From the NCBI GenBank assembly GCA_963664585.2, contig CAXXEO010000015.1, forward strand, positions 120,347 through 184,346: a stretch of DNA of 64,000 nucleotides. Direction: 5' to 3'. Shown piece after piece: positions 51,241 through 59,691 of this stretch. Position numbers and translations under genes: made by a program. This DNA is from G963664585 sp963664585 (GTDB lineage: Bacteria; Bacillota; Clostridia; Oscillospirales; Ruminococcaceae). The notes beneath the pieces are model-generated. The model did not search any database. It saw only the letters and a program-made list of their open reading frames with translations, and had not been told where the DNA came from. Numbering within the stretch: the stretch's first letter is position 1; each line of letters opens with the position of its first letter.

Positions 51241-51343
51241 CCTTGTAAAATTTAAATCTTTTATGGCGATGGGTAAATGTTCTTGTATATTCCCCTCGCC
51301 TTCGGCGGGGGGAATATACAAGTTTAAGATTTTGCATTGTACT
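51241..51343 (-). repeat. Second repeat family (B), copy 2
   Basis: Reverse-complement partner of 47261-47362, starting CCTTGTAAAATTTAAATC, with hairpin CTTGTATATTCCCC...GGGGAATATACAAG and ending GCATTGTACT. It abuts 106-bp repeat copy 14 with three bases between them. Confidence 0.85.
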
Positions 51344-51370
51344 AGGCAAATAATCCGCAATACAGATGTA

Positions 51371-51410
51371 CAAAAGGCCCACCGGCTAAACTGAGCTGGT
51401 GGGCCTTTTG
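51371..51410. terminator. Bidirectional terminator between tetR and kamA
   Basis: A 17-bp stem CAAAAGGCCCACCGGCT / AGCTGGTGGGCCTTTTG (one G-T) with loop AAACTG; followed by TTTAAAC on plus. Confidence 0.88.
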
Positions 51411-51472
51411 TTTAAACAGATCGTTGTTAGGTTCTTTTTTTCCGCTTCCAGCAAGGGAAAGAGATTTAATAT

Positions 51473-51578
51473 TATAGTTGATTAACTTGAAAACAAGCTT
51501 GTGATTTCTTTCCCCGCCGAAGGCGGGGGAAGAAAATGACGTTTTATATATAGCCAGTTTTTAAGTTAATTGGCTATA
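51473..51578 (-). repeat. 106-bp MITE-like repeat, copy 15
   Basis: Full minus-orientation copy, loop TTC on the element strand. Lies 18 bases beyond the kamA stop. Confidence 0.95.
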
Positions 51579-51596
51579 GATGATAAATAAACAGTA

Positions 51597-52715
51597 TTAA
51601 ATGTCCGTTGGTTGCGGATAGGAATATATATCCCCCTTATAATTTTCCATGACGACTTGTTTGTCGTCCTTTGAAATCACGTACTCGTAGTTGATCGGGA
51701 CTTTGCCGCCGCCAGCCGGTGCGTCGATGACGAACTTAGGAACGGCATAGCCTGAAATGGTTCCGGTTAGGGCGTGGATAATTTCAACGCCTTTTTCCAC
51801 TCTGGTTCGAAAGTGACCGATACCTTGGCTTAAATCGCACTGGTAAAGATAATAGGGACGCACCCTCATTTTAACCAGTTTAAGAAGCAGTTCCTTCATT
51901 GTGTCGACGTTGTCGTTGATATTTCTCAGTAGTACACTTTGGTTGCCAAGAGGAATACCGGCATCAACAATAGCTGCACAAGCTTTTTGTGTCTCGGGAG
52001 TGATCTCGCGGGGATGGTTAAAATGGGTGTTGATCCAGATGGGTTGATATTTTTTGAGCATAGTCATAAGTTCAGGAGTGATGCGCATAGGCAGAGTAAC
52101 CGGTATGCGCGTCCCAATACGAATTATTTCCACATGGTCAATCGCCCGAAGCTTGGATAGAATTCTCTCCAAGGTGATGTCACTTAGCGTCAGCGGATCT
52201 CCGCCCGATACAAGAACATCCCTAATTTGGGGCGTTTTTTCGATATAGCTGATAGCTGCTTCCATTTCAGCTTCGGTGATAACAAGATCCTCTTCCCCCA
52301 CCGTTCTTCTCCTTGTACAGTGCCTGCAGTACATCCCACACTGGTGCGTTACCAAAAAGAGGACCCTGTCCGGGTAGCGATGGACGATGTTTTTAACGGG
52401 GCTGTCGCCCTCTTCGTTCAGTGGGTCGAACATTTCGCAATCAAGTACGCGGGTTTCTTCTATAGATGGAACTGCCTGCCTGCGGATAGGGCACATGGAA
52501 TCCGTCGGATCCATAAGTGATGCATAATAGGGTGTTATTGCCATGCGAAAAATGCTAAGGCAGTGTGTAATGTCCTTTTTTTCCTGCTCACTAAGACGGA
52601 TGACCTTTTCAAGTTCCTCAACATTGGTAATTCTGTTTTGATACTGCCATTTCCAATCATTCCACAGGGTGCCATAAAGCTCTTTGCTGCTAAGCGAATT
52701 CTCACTGCAAGTCAT
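51597..52715 (-). CDS. kamA: Lysine 2,3-aminomutase family radical SAM enzyme
   Basis: Protein of 372 aa. The radical-SAM cluster motif is CGMYCRHCTRRR (about residues 125-136), followed by VLVSGGDPLTLSD (about 167-179). In known lysine 2,3-aminomutases two Asp residues bind the substrate amino group; here YQCDLSQGIGHFRT and FVIDAPAGGGK keep both, so lysine is the likely substrate rather than glutamate. PLP binding by a Lys near the C-terminus is expected. It makes beta-lysine from lysine in the cytoplasm under anaerobic conditions. ATG 52715 has GGGGGTGA 5 nt upstream. It lies 15 bases after the ATP-grasp gene, forming a two-gene operon. Confidence 0.9.
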   Translation of the reverse strand: MTCSENSLSSKELYGTLWNDWKWQYQNRITNVEELEKVIRLSEQEKKDITHCLSIFRMAITPYYASLMDPTDSMCPIRRQAVPSIEETRVLDCEMFDPLNEEGDSPVKNIVHRYPDRVLFLVTHQCGMYCRHCTRRRTVGEEDLVITEAEMEAAISYIEKTPQIRDVLVSGGDPLTLSDITLERILSKLRAIDHVEIIRIGTRIPVTLPMRITPELMTMLKKYQPIWINTHFNHPREITPETQKACAAIVDAGIPLGNQSVLLRNINDNVDTMKELLLKLVKMRVRPYYLYQCDLSQGIGHFRTRVEKGVEIIHALTGTISGYAVPKFVIDAPAGGGKVPINYEYVISKDDKQVVMENYKGDIYSYPQPTDI

Positions 52716-52730
52716 GATTGTCACCCCCTA

Positions 52731-53759
52731 CTACATAGAAAAAGGAAGGCCATACCTTTTCAGTGCGCTGCTCAGTAACCTTTGCACTAAAGAGGCATAG
52801 TCCATCCCACAAAATTCTGCGATCATAGGAAAATCACTGTACCCGGGGGCCAGACCGGGCAGGGGATTGATTTCTATAAAATACAGTTTGCCGTCAGGAG
52901 AAAGGCGAAAGTCCATCCTGGCAAAATCTCTGCAGGCCAGAATATCATAAACCTTTCGGGCTGTATGCATAATCTCGGCTTCAATTTCAGGGCTGATTAC
53001 GGCAGGGCATTCATACCGAATCAGTTTTTTATAGTTCTGTTTGACGGTATAACTGTAAATATTGTATTCGTTTTTTTGATCAAGATAGCGTATTTCCATC
53101 GGAGAAAAAACCAGTAGCTCGCTGCCGTTACCAACAACACCCACGGTAAATTCCCTGCCATGGATGTATTCCTCCACAAGCATATCCTGCTTATAAAGGC
53201 TTATATTTTGGGATACCAAGCTGCGCAGTTCACGCATATCAAAAACCACAGCAACATCTGAGATGCCTTTACTGGATCCCTCGGCGTTGGGCTTGACAAT
53301 AGCGGGAAAAGTGAAGCCGCCACTCCATTTTTGCTGATCTTTTGAGATGACGCGGTATCGTGGAGTTCTTATATGATAGGTTGCCAGTATCCTTTTTGCA
53401 AGTGCCTTGTCAAGAGCAATGCAAAGGGTTGTTTCATCCGAACCTGTAAATGGGATCCTCATAAAATTCAGTATGGCGGGGACCTGAGCTTCACGTCCCC
53501 TTCCCTGAGACCCTTCGGCAATGTTGAAAACAATATCCACCGGTGATTTGGTTAGCTTAGCCGGAAGCTCTTCAGTTGCTTCGAACAGTTCAACGCAGCA
53601 ATTACCAGCTTCAAGGGCGCTTTTGATTGCTAACACAGTTTCGATATTATCGTACTCGGCCTCATTGTCCACAACATCGGATTTAATACCCTTTTTGAGG
53701 TTGTAGGTTAATCCGACTCGTAACGGAGGAACAGAGTCAGATTTAGGAATCTCCTCCAT
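52731..53759 (-). CDS. D-alanine-D-alanine ligase-like ATP-grasp enzyme
   Basis: Protein of 342 aa of the ATP-grasp superfamily. It has the Ddl-type IVFNIAEGSQGRGREAQVPA (about residues 80-99), PFTGSDETTLCIALDKALAK (about 107-126), the grasp lysine in FPAIVKPNAEGSSKGI (about 148-163), the VEEYIHGREFTVGV segment (about 188-201) and DFARMDFRLSPDG / YFIEINPLPGLAPGYSDFP with Mg ligands. The ending FIEINPLPGL differs from the FIEVNTLPGMT of housekeeping Ddl, which suggests another peptide-bond substrate. Being in one operon with lysine 2,3-aminomutase, it may use beta-lysine (inference). ATG 53759 has GGATGGTG 6 nt upstream; ATGs at 53792 and 53789 are alternatives. Confidence 0.8.
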   Translation of the reverse strand: MEEIPKSDSVPPLRVGLTYNLKKGIKSDVVDNEAEYDNIETVLAIKSALEAGNCCVELFEATEELPAKLTKSPVDIVFNIAEGSQGRGREAQVPAILNFMRIPFTGSDETTLCIALDKALAKRILATYHIRTPRYRVISKDQQKWSGGFTFPAIVKPNAEGSSKGISDVAVVFDMRELRSLVSQNISLYKQDMLVEEYIHGREFTVGVVGNGSELLVFSPMEIRYLDQKNEYNIYSYTVKQNYKKLIRYECPAVISPEIEAEIMHTARKVYDILACRDFARMDFRLSPDGKLYFIEINPLPGLAPGYSDFPMIAEFCGMDYASLVQRLLSSALKRYGLPFSM

Positions 53760-53977
53760 GCAATACACCATCCATATTAGAAATTTCATCATATTTCATT
53801 ATGATAATTAAAAATTTTATGCCTAAATTTTACTGTTGTCAATAATCTTTTTGCAAAATGTTTTACATATTTTTAAAGACAAAAGTGACCCGATTTTATA
53901 TGAATTTTGGGACTTTTTCTCTTTAATAACCTCTTCTATTTAATGCATATAATCTAGCATACGAAAAAAAGAGGTGT

Positions 53978-55522
53978 ATGATGAAAAACGTAAAGATTTT
54001 GTTCATTAATGTGATACTGTTAACAGCAACCTCATTGCTGATACGTACAATTGGCTTAACCTTTCAGGTGTATCTATCCAACACAATAGGCGCTGCCGGC
54101 ATGGGCATTTTTCAACTCATCATGTCCATATATTTTCTTGCTATTACTTGTTCAGCATCTGGCATCAGGCTTGCGACCACACGTCTTGTTGCTGAGGAAC
54201 TGGGTGTAGGCCAGAATTCGGGGGCAAAAAAGGCGATACGCATTTGCATGATCTATGCTGTTCTTCTCAGTATAACTATTGCCACAATACTGTACCTTTC
54301 TTCGGGATATATTGGCACCCACTGGTTGTGTGAACCCCGCACCATATTATCACTGCGCTGTCTGGCTTTCACTCTGCCTTTTGTTGCTATGTCCTCAGTC
54401 CTTGGCGGGTATTTTACCGCTGTTCGCAGGGCCATCAAGGTGGCCTCGGTGCAAATAGCTGAACAAGTCATTAAAATATCAATAACCGTTGTTTTTTTAA
54501 CTGTTAGCTTGTCTAAAGGTTTGGAGTATATATGTTTGTCAATTGTGATAGGCAGTTGTATAGGAGAATTTTTTTCATTTTTATTACTATATTTTCTTTA
54601 TATTTTTGATATCAGGAGATACAAAAGTAAAGGTAATATCTCTCACGATCTGATAAGCCGTATGTTTTACATTGTACTTCCTATTTCGCTGAGCGCTTAT
54701 GTAACATCCGGTATGCGAACGGTACAACAGCTTCTGATCCCTTCTGGCCTTAAAAAAAGCGGTGCCTCCAGTGAAGTTGCTCTTGCGGCATTCGGTACCA
54801 TCCAAGGTATGGTAATGCCGGTTCTCATGTTCCCCTCAGTGCTGCTGGGTGCCGTTACCGAATTAATCGTGCCTGAACTTGCGGAATGTCTGGCATGCGG
54901 CAGTCAAAAACGCCTCAACTATATTATCAACCGCGTTTTAAAGTTAAACATGTTTTTTTCTATATATGTGATGAGTGTGTTTTTGTTTTTTTCAAATGAG
55001 CTTTGCATCGCCATCTACCATAACAGCAATGCGGCACTCTCTATTCGGATTCTTGCACCCATTATTCCTATCATTTATCTGGATGCTTTAGTCGATGCTA
55101 TATTAAAAGGCGTGGGCGAACAAGCAAGTGTTATGCGCTATAATATAGTGGAATCATTTTTGAGTGTGTCTTTGATTTACATATTGCTTCCCCGATTCGC
55201 AATTTCGGGTTATTTTTTTACGATGATGATATCTAGGCTACTCAATTTTAGTCTCAGCGTCAACCGATTAGTAAAGGTCAGCGACTTGAATATAAGTACT
55301 TCAAGTATCATAAAAGCGATTATTTGTGCAGTTGGTTCATTGAATCTATCAAATTTATTCTATTATATGATGAAATATGGCATTAAGTTATTCGCTGTCT
55401 CATTGCCTGTTCGAATTTCAATGGCCATCATCGTATATTTTATTCTCCTGCGGCTGTTCTCTTGTATTACGCATGATGATATCTTATGGTTTAAATCGAT
55501 ATTTTCATCAAAAGAGCGGTAA
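53978..55522 (+). CDS. SpoVB/MurJ-type polysaccharide flippase
   Basis: Membrane protein of 514 aa with about 12-14 helices, starting MMKNVKILFINVILLTATSL then RTIGLTFQVYLSNTIGAAGM (about residues 23-42), the SpoVB/PST opening. Further blocks are SASGIRLATTRLVAEELG (about 61-78), LGGYFTAVRRAIKVASVQIA (about 141-160) and GMVMPVLMFPSVLLGAVTEL (about 277-296). Members flip lipid-linked sugars or peptidoglycan precursors; SpoVB-like ones act in spore cortex formation. It is divergent from the kamA/ATP-grasp pair with an A/T-rich intergenic region. AGAGGTG precedes the first ATG. It ends before an IS3 element. Confidence 0.85.
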   Translation: MMKNVKILFINVILLTATSLLIRTIGLTFQVYLSNTIGAAGMGIFQLIMSIYFLAITCSASGIRLATTRLVAEELGVGQNSGAKKAIRICMIYAVLLSITIATILYLSSGYIGTHWLCEPRTILSLRCLAFTLPFVAMSSVLGGYFTAVRRAIKVASVQIAEQVIKISITVVFLTVSLSKGLEYICLSIVIGSCIGEFFSFLLLYFLYIFDIRRYKSKGNISHDLISRMFYIVLPISLSAYVTSGMRTVQQLLIPSGLKKSGASSEVALAAFGTIQGMVMPVLMFPSVLLGAVTELIVPELAECLACGSQKRLNYIINRVLKLNMFFSIYVMSVFLFFSNELCIAIYHNSNAALSIRILAPIIPIIYLDALVDAILKGVGEQASVMRYNIVESFLSVSLIYILLPRFAISGYFFTMMISRLLNFSLSVNRLVKVSDLNISTSSIIKAIICAVGSLNLSNLFYYMMKYGIKLFAVSLPVRISMAIIVYFILLRLFSCITHDDILWFKSIFSSKER

Positions 55523-55678
55523 TGTTGGAAAGGGGAAAACCAAACAATCCTTTTACATTCCCTGGTAAGCGGCAAGCTTTTTAAAACCACCGTTCCATTA
55601 AAAATATCCCCCGGCTGAATGTACCGCCCCAGCGTTAACGGACAGAAATAGAAAACCCTCTCGCAGGATATCGTGAAA

Positions 55679-56536
55679 TTACGCAGCCTGATTCCGTTTT
55701 TCGAACGGTGTCAGGCTCGTTTTCGTCTGAATGCGCTCGTTATTGTAAAAATCCATGTATTCATCAATGAGCAATCTGGCTTCGTCAAAAGTTTTGAGTT
55801 TATGTCTGTAAATGCACTCTGTTTTGAGAATAGAGAAGAAATTTTCAGCCATAGCATTGTCATAGCAGTTCCCACGTCTTGACATGGAGGGTGTTATGCC
55901 ATACTGTTGAGTCAAGGTAAAGTATGCTTGAGAGATGTATTGAAACCCTTGGTCGCTGTGGAGTTGCAACTCGGCAGCGACCTTCTCTTTTTCTACGGCT
56001 GCTTTAATGGTGTTGAGAACAAGGTTTACAGCCTGTTCTGTGCCGGTTTTGTATGCGATGATGCTGTTGTCAAAGAGATTACGAATCACGGAGAGGTAGA
56101 GTATGCCCTGGCCGGTATGAATATACGAAATGTCCGTTACCCACTTGACATTTGGTCTGTCGGCGACGAAGTTGCGGTTAAGCAGGTTCTCATATTTATG
56201 TACCTGCTGCCCCATGTATTTGTACTTTCTACGACAACGGATCTCCGAAAGCAGCCCATATTTGTTCATCACCCGCAGTACCGTCTTTGGATTGAAATAC
56301 AAAAATTTCTCCCGCATGAGCCATATGTGGACACGGCGGTAGCCATAAGTCTTGCCACAACGTTTTTGGCACTCATCTACCATATTGGCCAGTTGTGCGT
56401 CTTTGTGTGGTTTGCCTCTGCGCTTCACATAGTCATAATATCCGCTGCGGGATACTTCGAAAAAGCTGCACATGACCATCACGGGATATTTCTTTCGCCT
56501 ACTGTAGATTGCTTCATATTTAACAGTTGCTTTCAC
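55679..56536 (-). CDS. IS3-family transposase OrfB (DDE integrase)
   Basis: Protein of 285 aa. The HTH_21-like YGYRRVHIWLMREKFLYFNP region (about residues 65-84) precedes the rve integrase core: first Asp in KWVTDISYIHTG (about 130-141), second in LHSDQGFQYIS (about 195-205) and Glu in MAENFFSILKTE (about 232-243). The C-terminal YNNERIQTKTSLTPFEKRN is typical. GTG 56536 overlaps the orfA stop by four bases (GTGA) with GGAAGG just before it, so OrfB may be made by coupling as well as by frameshift. Confidence 0.92.
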   Translation of the reverse strand: MKATVKYEAIYSRRKKYPVMVMCSFFEVSRSGYYDYVKRRGKPHKDAQLANMVDECQKRCGKTYGYRRVHIWLMREKFLYFNPKTVLRVMNKYGLLSEIRCRRKYKYMGQQVHKYENLLNRNFVADRPNVKWVTDISYIHTGQGILYLSVIRNLFDNSIIAYKTGTEQAVNLVLNTIKAAVEKEKVAAELQLHSDQGFQYISQAYFTLTQQYGITPSMSRRGNCYDNAMAENFFSILKTECIYRHKLKTFDEARLLIDEYMDFYNNERIQTKTSLTPFEKRNQAA

Positions 56537-56838
56537 TTCCTTCCAGCGGCGCGAAGAAAATCCCGCAACAATTCATTCTCCATTTTCAGTCGTTTGATTT
56601 CATACTCTTTCTCTGCCTCAGGTGGTATATACCCTTTTGGTGGCCTTCCTCGCCGGCGAGGAAGTATTCCATATGATTGTGCTCGTTCTTTCCGCCGTTC
56701 TCTTTTTAAAAATGTTTTAACTGTGTATTTGTCTTTAAAACCAAAATGCTCTGCGATTTCTCTTTGTGTTTTTCCTTCCTCGCACATTTTTAATATTTCT
56801 TCTTTTATTCCTTGAATTTTCGTATATTCTCGTGTCAT
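56533..56838 (-). CDS. IS3-family OrfA (helix-turn-helix)
   Basis: Protein of 101 aa. The helix-turn-helix region is EEGKTQREIAEHFGFKDKYT (about residues 20-39), followed by VKTFLKRERR, a basic region with RRRGRPPKGYIPPEAE (about 60-75) and a coiled-coil end (YEIKRLKMENELLRDFLRAA). It binds IS ends and serves as the N-terminal half of the transposase. It starts at ATG 56838, just inside the hairpin at 56843-56883, which may shield it from outside transcription. Confidence 0.9.
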   Translation of the reverse strand: MTREYTKIQGIKEEILKMCEEGKTQREIAEHFGFKDKYTVKTFLKRERRKERAQSYGILPRRRGRPPKGYIPPEAEKEYEIKRLKMENELLRDFLRAAGRK

Positions 56839-56842
56839 GATT

Positions 56843-56883
56843 AATCCCCCAATCGTAGTTTATTATCCTACGATTGGGGGATT
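56843..56883. promoter_or_regulatory. Hairpin at the 5' end of the IS3 transposase
   Basis: A 16-bp stem AATCCCCCAATCGTAG / CTACGATTGGGGGATT with loop TTTATTATC. Such structures near an IS end often block translation of read-through transcripts by burying the ribosome site; here it ends 4 bases before the orfA ATG. Confidence 0.7.
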
Positions 56884-56970
56884 TCTTTCAATGTCCGTTT
56901 TTTATGGTTCAGTACAGAAACGATTTCAATCGGGGGATATTGAATTTAATTAAGTATATATTGGGCTTTA

Positions 56971-58191
56971 CTATTTTCTCGGTCCAACGGGCTGCTGACC
57001 ACCACCGGGGCCTCCGCCGAAGCCATTCGCGTTTGCGTTTTCAATGCTGCTTGTAGTCACCGTGGAATTGAGAGTGCCCGCTGTATAGGTGCTTCCACTG
57101 TACAAGCCGTCTACCGCACTTCCGGTCGCACTGCCGCCTGCGTAGGCATCATAGGATACGCCTTCTGAAACGGCGGCGGAGCTGTAAAAAAACTGCTGAT
57201 AATTCTGAGCAGGTGCAAAGGTTAAAAGTGTATTATCGGCTTGTTTGATGCAGACAAGCTGGTTCGCTTTTTGTGTGCCGGTGAAAGTAATCAGCAAAGA
57301 CTTTTGAGAGGAGCTGGTTCCCGGCATTGAAAGACGCGAGCCTGTTGCGATGACCGTACCGCCGGTAATCGTGATTTCGCCATCGGCATCCAGACCACCA
57401 TTCGCGTCTGTCAGTCCACTCATTGAAATTACCGTACCGCCGTTAATATTGAGTGTTCCATTAGAATCAATCCCGTCGCCGAGGGATGCAACATAGACAT
57501 AGCCGCCGTTAATTGTGATATCGTCATGGGCATTAAGTCCGTCGTCGGGAGCTGTGACTTTGATGATTCCGCCATTGATGATGATGTCGTCGTCACTGGC
57601 AATTCCTTCAAGATTATTCCCGGTCACGATCAGCGTCCCTTCGCCTTCCAATACCAGCGTGTCATTACTGAATAAAACTGCGTCATTTTCATTGTCGCTG
57701 ACTGCGTCTGTCAGAGTATTGGTTGTTCCGGCTTTAAGGGTAATGGTGGCTTTTTTTGCGTTGGTAAAGCAAATGGCGGGGCCGGATGCATTTGTGATTG
57801 AAACGCCATTCAGTTCGATAAATACTTTTTCTGTAGTGTTAACATCCACCATTCCGTTAGCAAGGGTACCGCTGATAGTATAGCTGCCCCCGGCGGTAAT
57901 ATTGACCGTATTTCCGCTGACCGAGGCACCCTTTCCGCTAACCGTAATGGTATTACCGAGAACAATGGCTGCTGCATCCTTATAGTCGGTTACACTGTCA
58001 GTTTTTGCATCTGTACCGGCTTTGGTTGCAGCAGTCGTTTTGCTGGCAGAGCTGGAAACATCGTTTTTAGCACTTCCTGTACTTTGACTTGTGGAAGACG
58101 AGGCAGTTGAACTGCTGTTCGCTGAGGTACAACCGCTCACGCTCATTAGTAGAAGGGCAAGGGCAACAAGGATGGCAAGATTCTTTTTCAT
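56971..58191 (-). CDS. Carbohydrate-binding beta-helix lipoprotein (DUF4353-like)
   Basis: Protein of 406 aa. The signal peptide MKKNLAILVALALLLMSVSG ends in a lipobox Cys21, then a Ser/Thr-rich linker and a right-handed beta-helix with regular repeats: IAGGSYTISG-like turns, EGIASDDDIIINGGIIKVTA, PDDGLNAHDDITINGGYVYV, GDGIDSNGTLNINGGTVISM and LDADGEITITGGTVIATG. The DDGI/DDGLN-x-ITINGG repeats match the DUF4353/Cthe_2159 family, which binds polysaccharides such as cellulose or pectin with Ca2+ (family knowledge). The end is Gly/Gln-rich (GFGGGPGGGQQP). ATG 58191 has GAGGAG 10 nt upstream, 16 bases after the DUF4956 gene. Confidence 0.85.
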   Translation of the reverse strand: MKKNLAILVALALLLMSVSGCTSANSSSTASSSTSQSTGSAKNDVSSSASKTTAATKAGTDAKTDSVTDYKDAAAIVLGNTITVSGKGASVSGNTVNITAGGSYTISGTLANGMVDVNTTEKVFIELNGVSITNASGPAICFTNAKKATITLKAGTTNTLTDAVSDNENDAVLFSNDTLVLEGEGTLIVTGNNLEGIASDDDIIINGGIIKVTAPDDGLNAHDDITINGGYVYVASLGDGIDSNGTLNINGGTVISMSGLTDANGGLDADGEITITGGTVIATGSRLSMPGTSSSQKSLLITFTGTQKANQLVCIKQADNTLLTFAPAQNYQQFFYSSAAVSEGVSYDAYAGGSATGSAVDGLYSGSTYTAGTLNSTVTTSSIENANANGFGGGPGGGQQPVGPRK

Positions 58192-58207
58192 TGCTATATT
58201 TCTCCTC

Positions 58208-58897
58208 TTAAACATAAATTTTATCTTCATATTCTTTGAGTGTTAAGGCAATATTCAGGTTGCCGTTACGGCATTTGAGTTCATCGAGAAAATTTTTTTG
58301 ATCTACGGATGGTTTTAAACTGATACTGTAAACGATTTCAAACAGGGCACCGAAATCAATGGTTTTAACGCGTTTCATGGTCCAGGAGGTTGTGTATCTG
58401 CTGAGAATATCATCAAACAGGCTTTGAAAATTTAAGTTTTCGGGAACAGTTATTTTTAACTGCATGGCACATCCTGTTGGTTTGGCATAGTTTGTTTTAT
58501 CCAGAATCAACATTACTGCGCACAGGACAACCGCAAAAAGCGTTGCGTAAGCGAGGTATCCTAAACCGCAGGCAAGACCGACCCCTAAAGTAAAGAAAAT
58601 ATATGAGATATCCTTGGCGTCACCTGGATCACTGCGAAAACGAATCAAGCTGAAAGCACCAGCTAAACTGAACGCTCTGGCTACATTGTTTCCAACCAGT
58701 AAGATAATGATGGCAATTATCGTTGGCAGCATGATCAGGGTTATGGCAAATGCTGAGGAACAGCCTTCTTGTTTATGGGTTTTGATATAAACCTGACTGA
58801 TAAACAGCCCGAGTAAGAGTGCCATGCCAAAAACCGAAAGTGTATGGGCCAGTGTTAGCGATTCTCCCACTGTGGAAGCAAATAAAGTTTCTAACAT
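58208..58897 (-). CDS. DUF4956 membrane protein
   Basis: Protein of 229 aa with four N-terminal hydrophobic segments (about residues 18-36, 50-70, 75-95, 105-135) and a soluble C-terminal domain of ~95 residues. VARAFSLAGAFSLIRFRSDP (about 73-92) followed by GDAKDISYIFFTLGVGLACG (about 93-112) is the MgtC/SapB-like core characteristic of DUF4956. The family is regularly found beside VTC-domain proteins and surface CotH or beta-helix proteins, as here. The role is unknown; a membrane partner for polyphosphate or polysaccharide export has been suggested by context. AAAGGAG lies 11 nt upstream of the ATG. Confidence 0.88.
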   Translation of the reverse strand: MLETLFASTVGESLTLAHTLSVFGMALLLGLFISQVYIKTHKQEGCSSAFAITLIMLPTIIAIIILLVGNNVARAFSLAGAFSLIRFRSDPGDAKDISYIFFTLGVGLACGLGYLAYATLFAVVLCAVMLILDKTNYAKPTGCAMQLKITVPENLNFQSLFDDILSRYTTSWTMKRVKTIDFGALFEIVYSISLKPSVDQKNFLDELKCRNGNLNIALTLKEYEDKIYV

Positions 58898-58918
58898 GAT
58901 GTTATGGCTCCTTTTAAA

Positions 58919-59691
58919 TTAATAATTCACACAAAGTCCCGGAGTAAAACCAAAACCATTTAGCCTTAAAGGGGGCAAACTTGCATTTTCACTTGGATCG
59001 AAGCAATAATTCTGATACTCATTGCCATACTTGGAAAAGCTTACTTTGAAAATCTTCAGTTCCGACAATGCCTCTGCTAACCACATGGGCATCGAACCTG
59101 CAATTTTAACCTCCATCAGAAGTTGGTCATCCAGCAGCTGCGTTCCATAAGCACCCTTTTCTAAACGCAGATTAAAATGTTATGGTCAAAGGTAATGCGA
59201 AAATCTTTGTCCTCTTTACCGAAAAACGCCATGCGCTGATAGCTGATATAGGTGGCCGGATTAACCTTGTTACGGCTTAAAAAGTATGCAATTTCGTCTA
59301 TAACCTGTTTGCTCATATAATCGGTGGTGACCGGACGTTTCCCAAATTCAATTAAGTCATATGCCGCTTGTAAAGGTAGAACCGCGCGCCTTTTACTGAC
59401 TGTGCCACCGATTTTCTTTTTTAATTCTAAAAACACCTCATCATCCGGGGAGGTCGGGATCTTATAGCTTCTCAGTCTAAGTTTTTCTTTATAGTATGGT
59501 TTTGAGAGCGATTGTCGAATGATATTGTTATCCCGCGTGTCATAATAAATATTATAAATTTTATAATCCTTTCCATGCTGGCAATACGCATCGGGGTTCA
59601 TATGTTGCATCAGCTTTGGCATGAGAGCATCAAGCTGTGCCTGGGTTAACATGAACTTCATTTCAGTGCGCTTAAAAGCTGTAATAGCCAT
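58919..59691 (-). pseudogene. VTC-domain polyphosphate polymerase-like protein, frameshifted
   Basis: Begins MAITAFKRTEMKFMLTQAQL; VTC core motifs are KIYNIYYDTRDNNIIRQSL (about residues 44-62), YKEKLRLRSYKIP (about 67-79), VFLELKKKIGGTVSKRRA (about 86-103) and ISYQRMAFFG (about 147-156). After FRITFDHNIL the frame breaks (near 59170-59180): the expected continuation (RLEKGAYGTQLLDDQLLMEV, KIAGSMPMWLAEALSEL, SFSKYG) is in another frame to 58919. The usual R-x3-DLRLEKG loop appears shortened by a few residues at the break, so a small deletion is possible rather than a single miscalled base. VTC proteins polymerise phosphate from ATP. ATG 59691 follows AAGGGAG. Confidence 0.85.

Larger units (their letters stand above)
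55620..56916 (-). mobile_element. IS3-family insertion sequence (second copy, different from the first)
   Basis: Element of 1297 bases. The left end TGTACCGCCCCAGCGTTAAC and the reverse complement of the right end TGTACTGAACCATAAAAAAC form imperfect inverted repeats, both continuing into CGGACA. A 3-bp target duplication GAA flanks it (55617-55619 and 56917-56919). It encodes orfA and orfB on the minus strand and carries an internal hairpin at 56843-56883 close to the right end. It appears complete and is unrelated in ends to the element at 16701. Confidence 0.92.
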
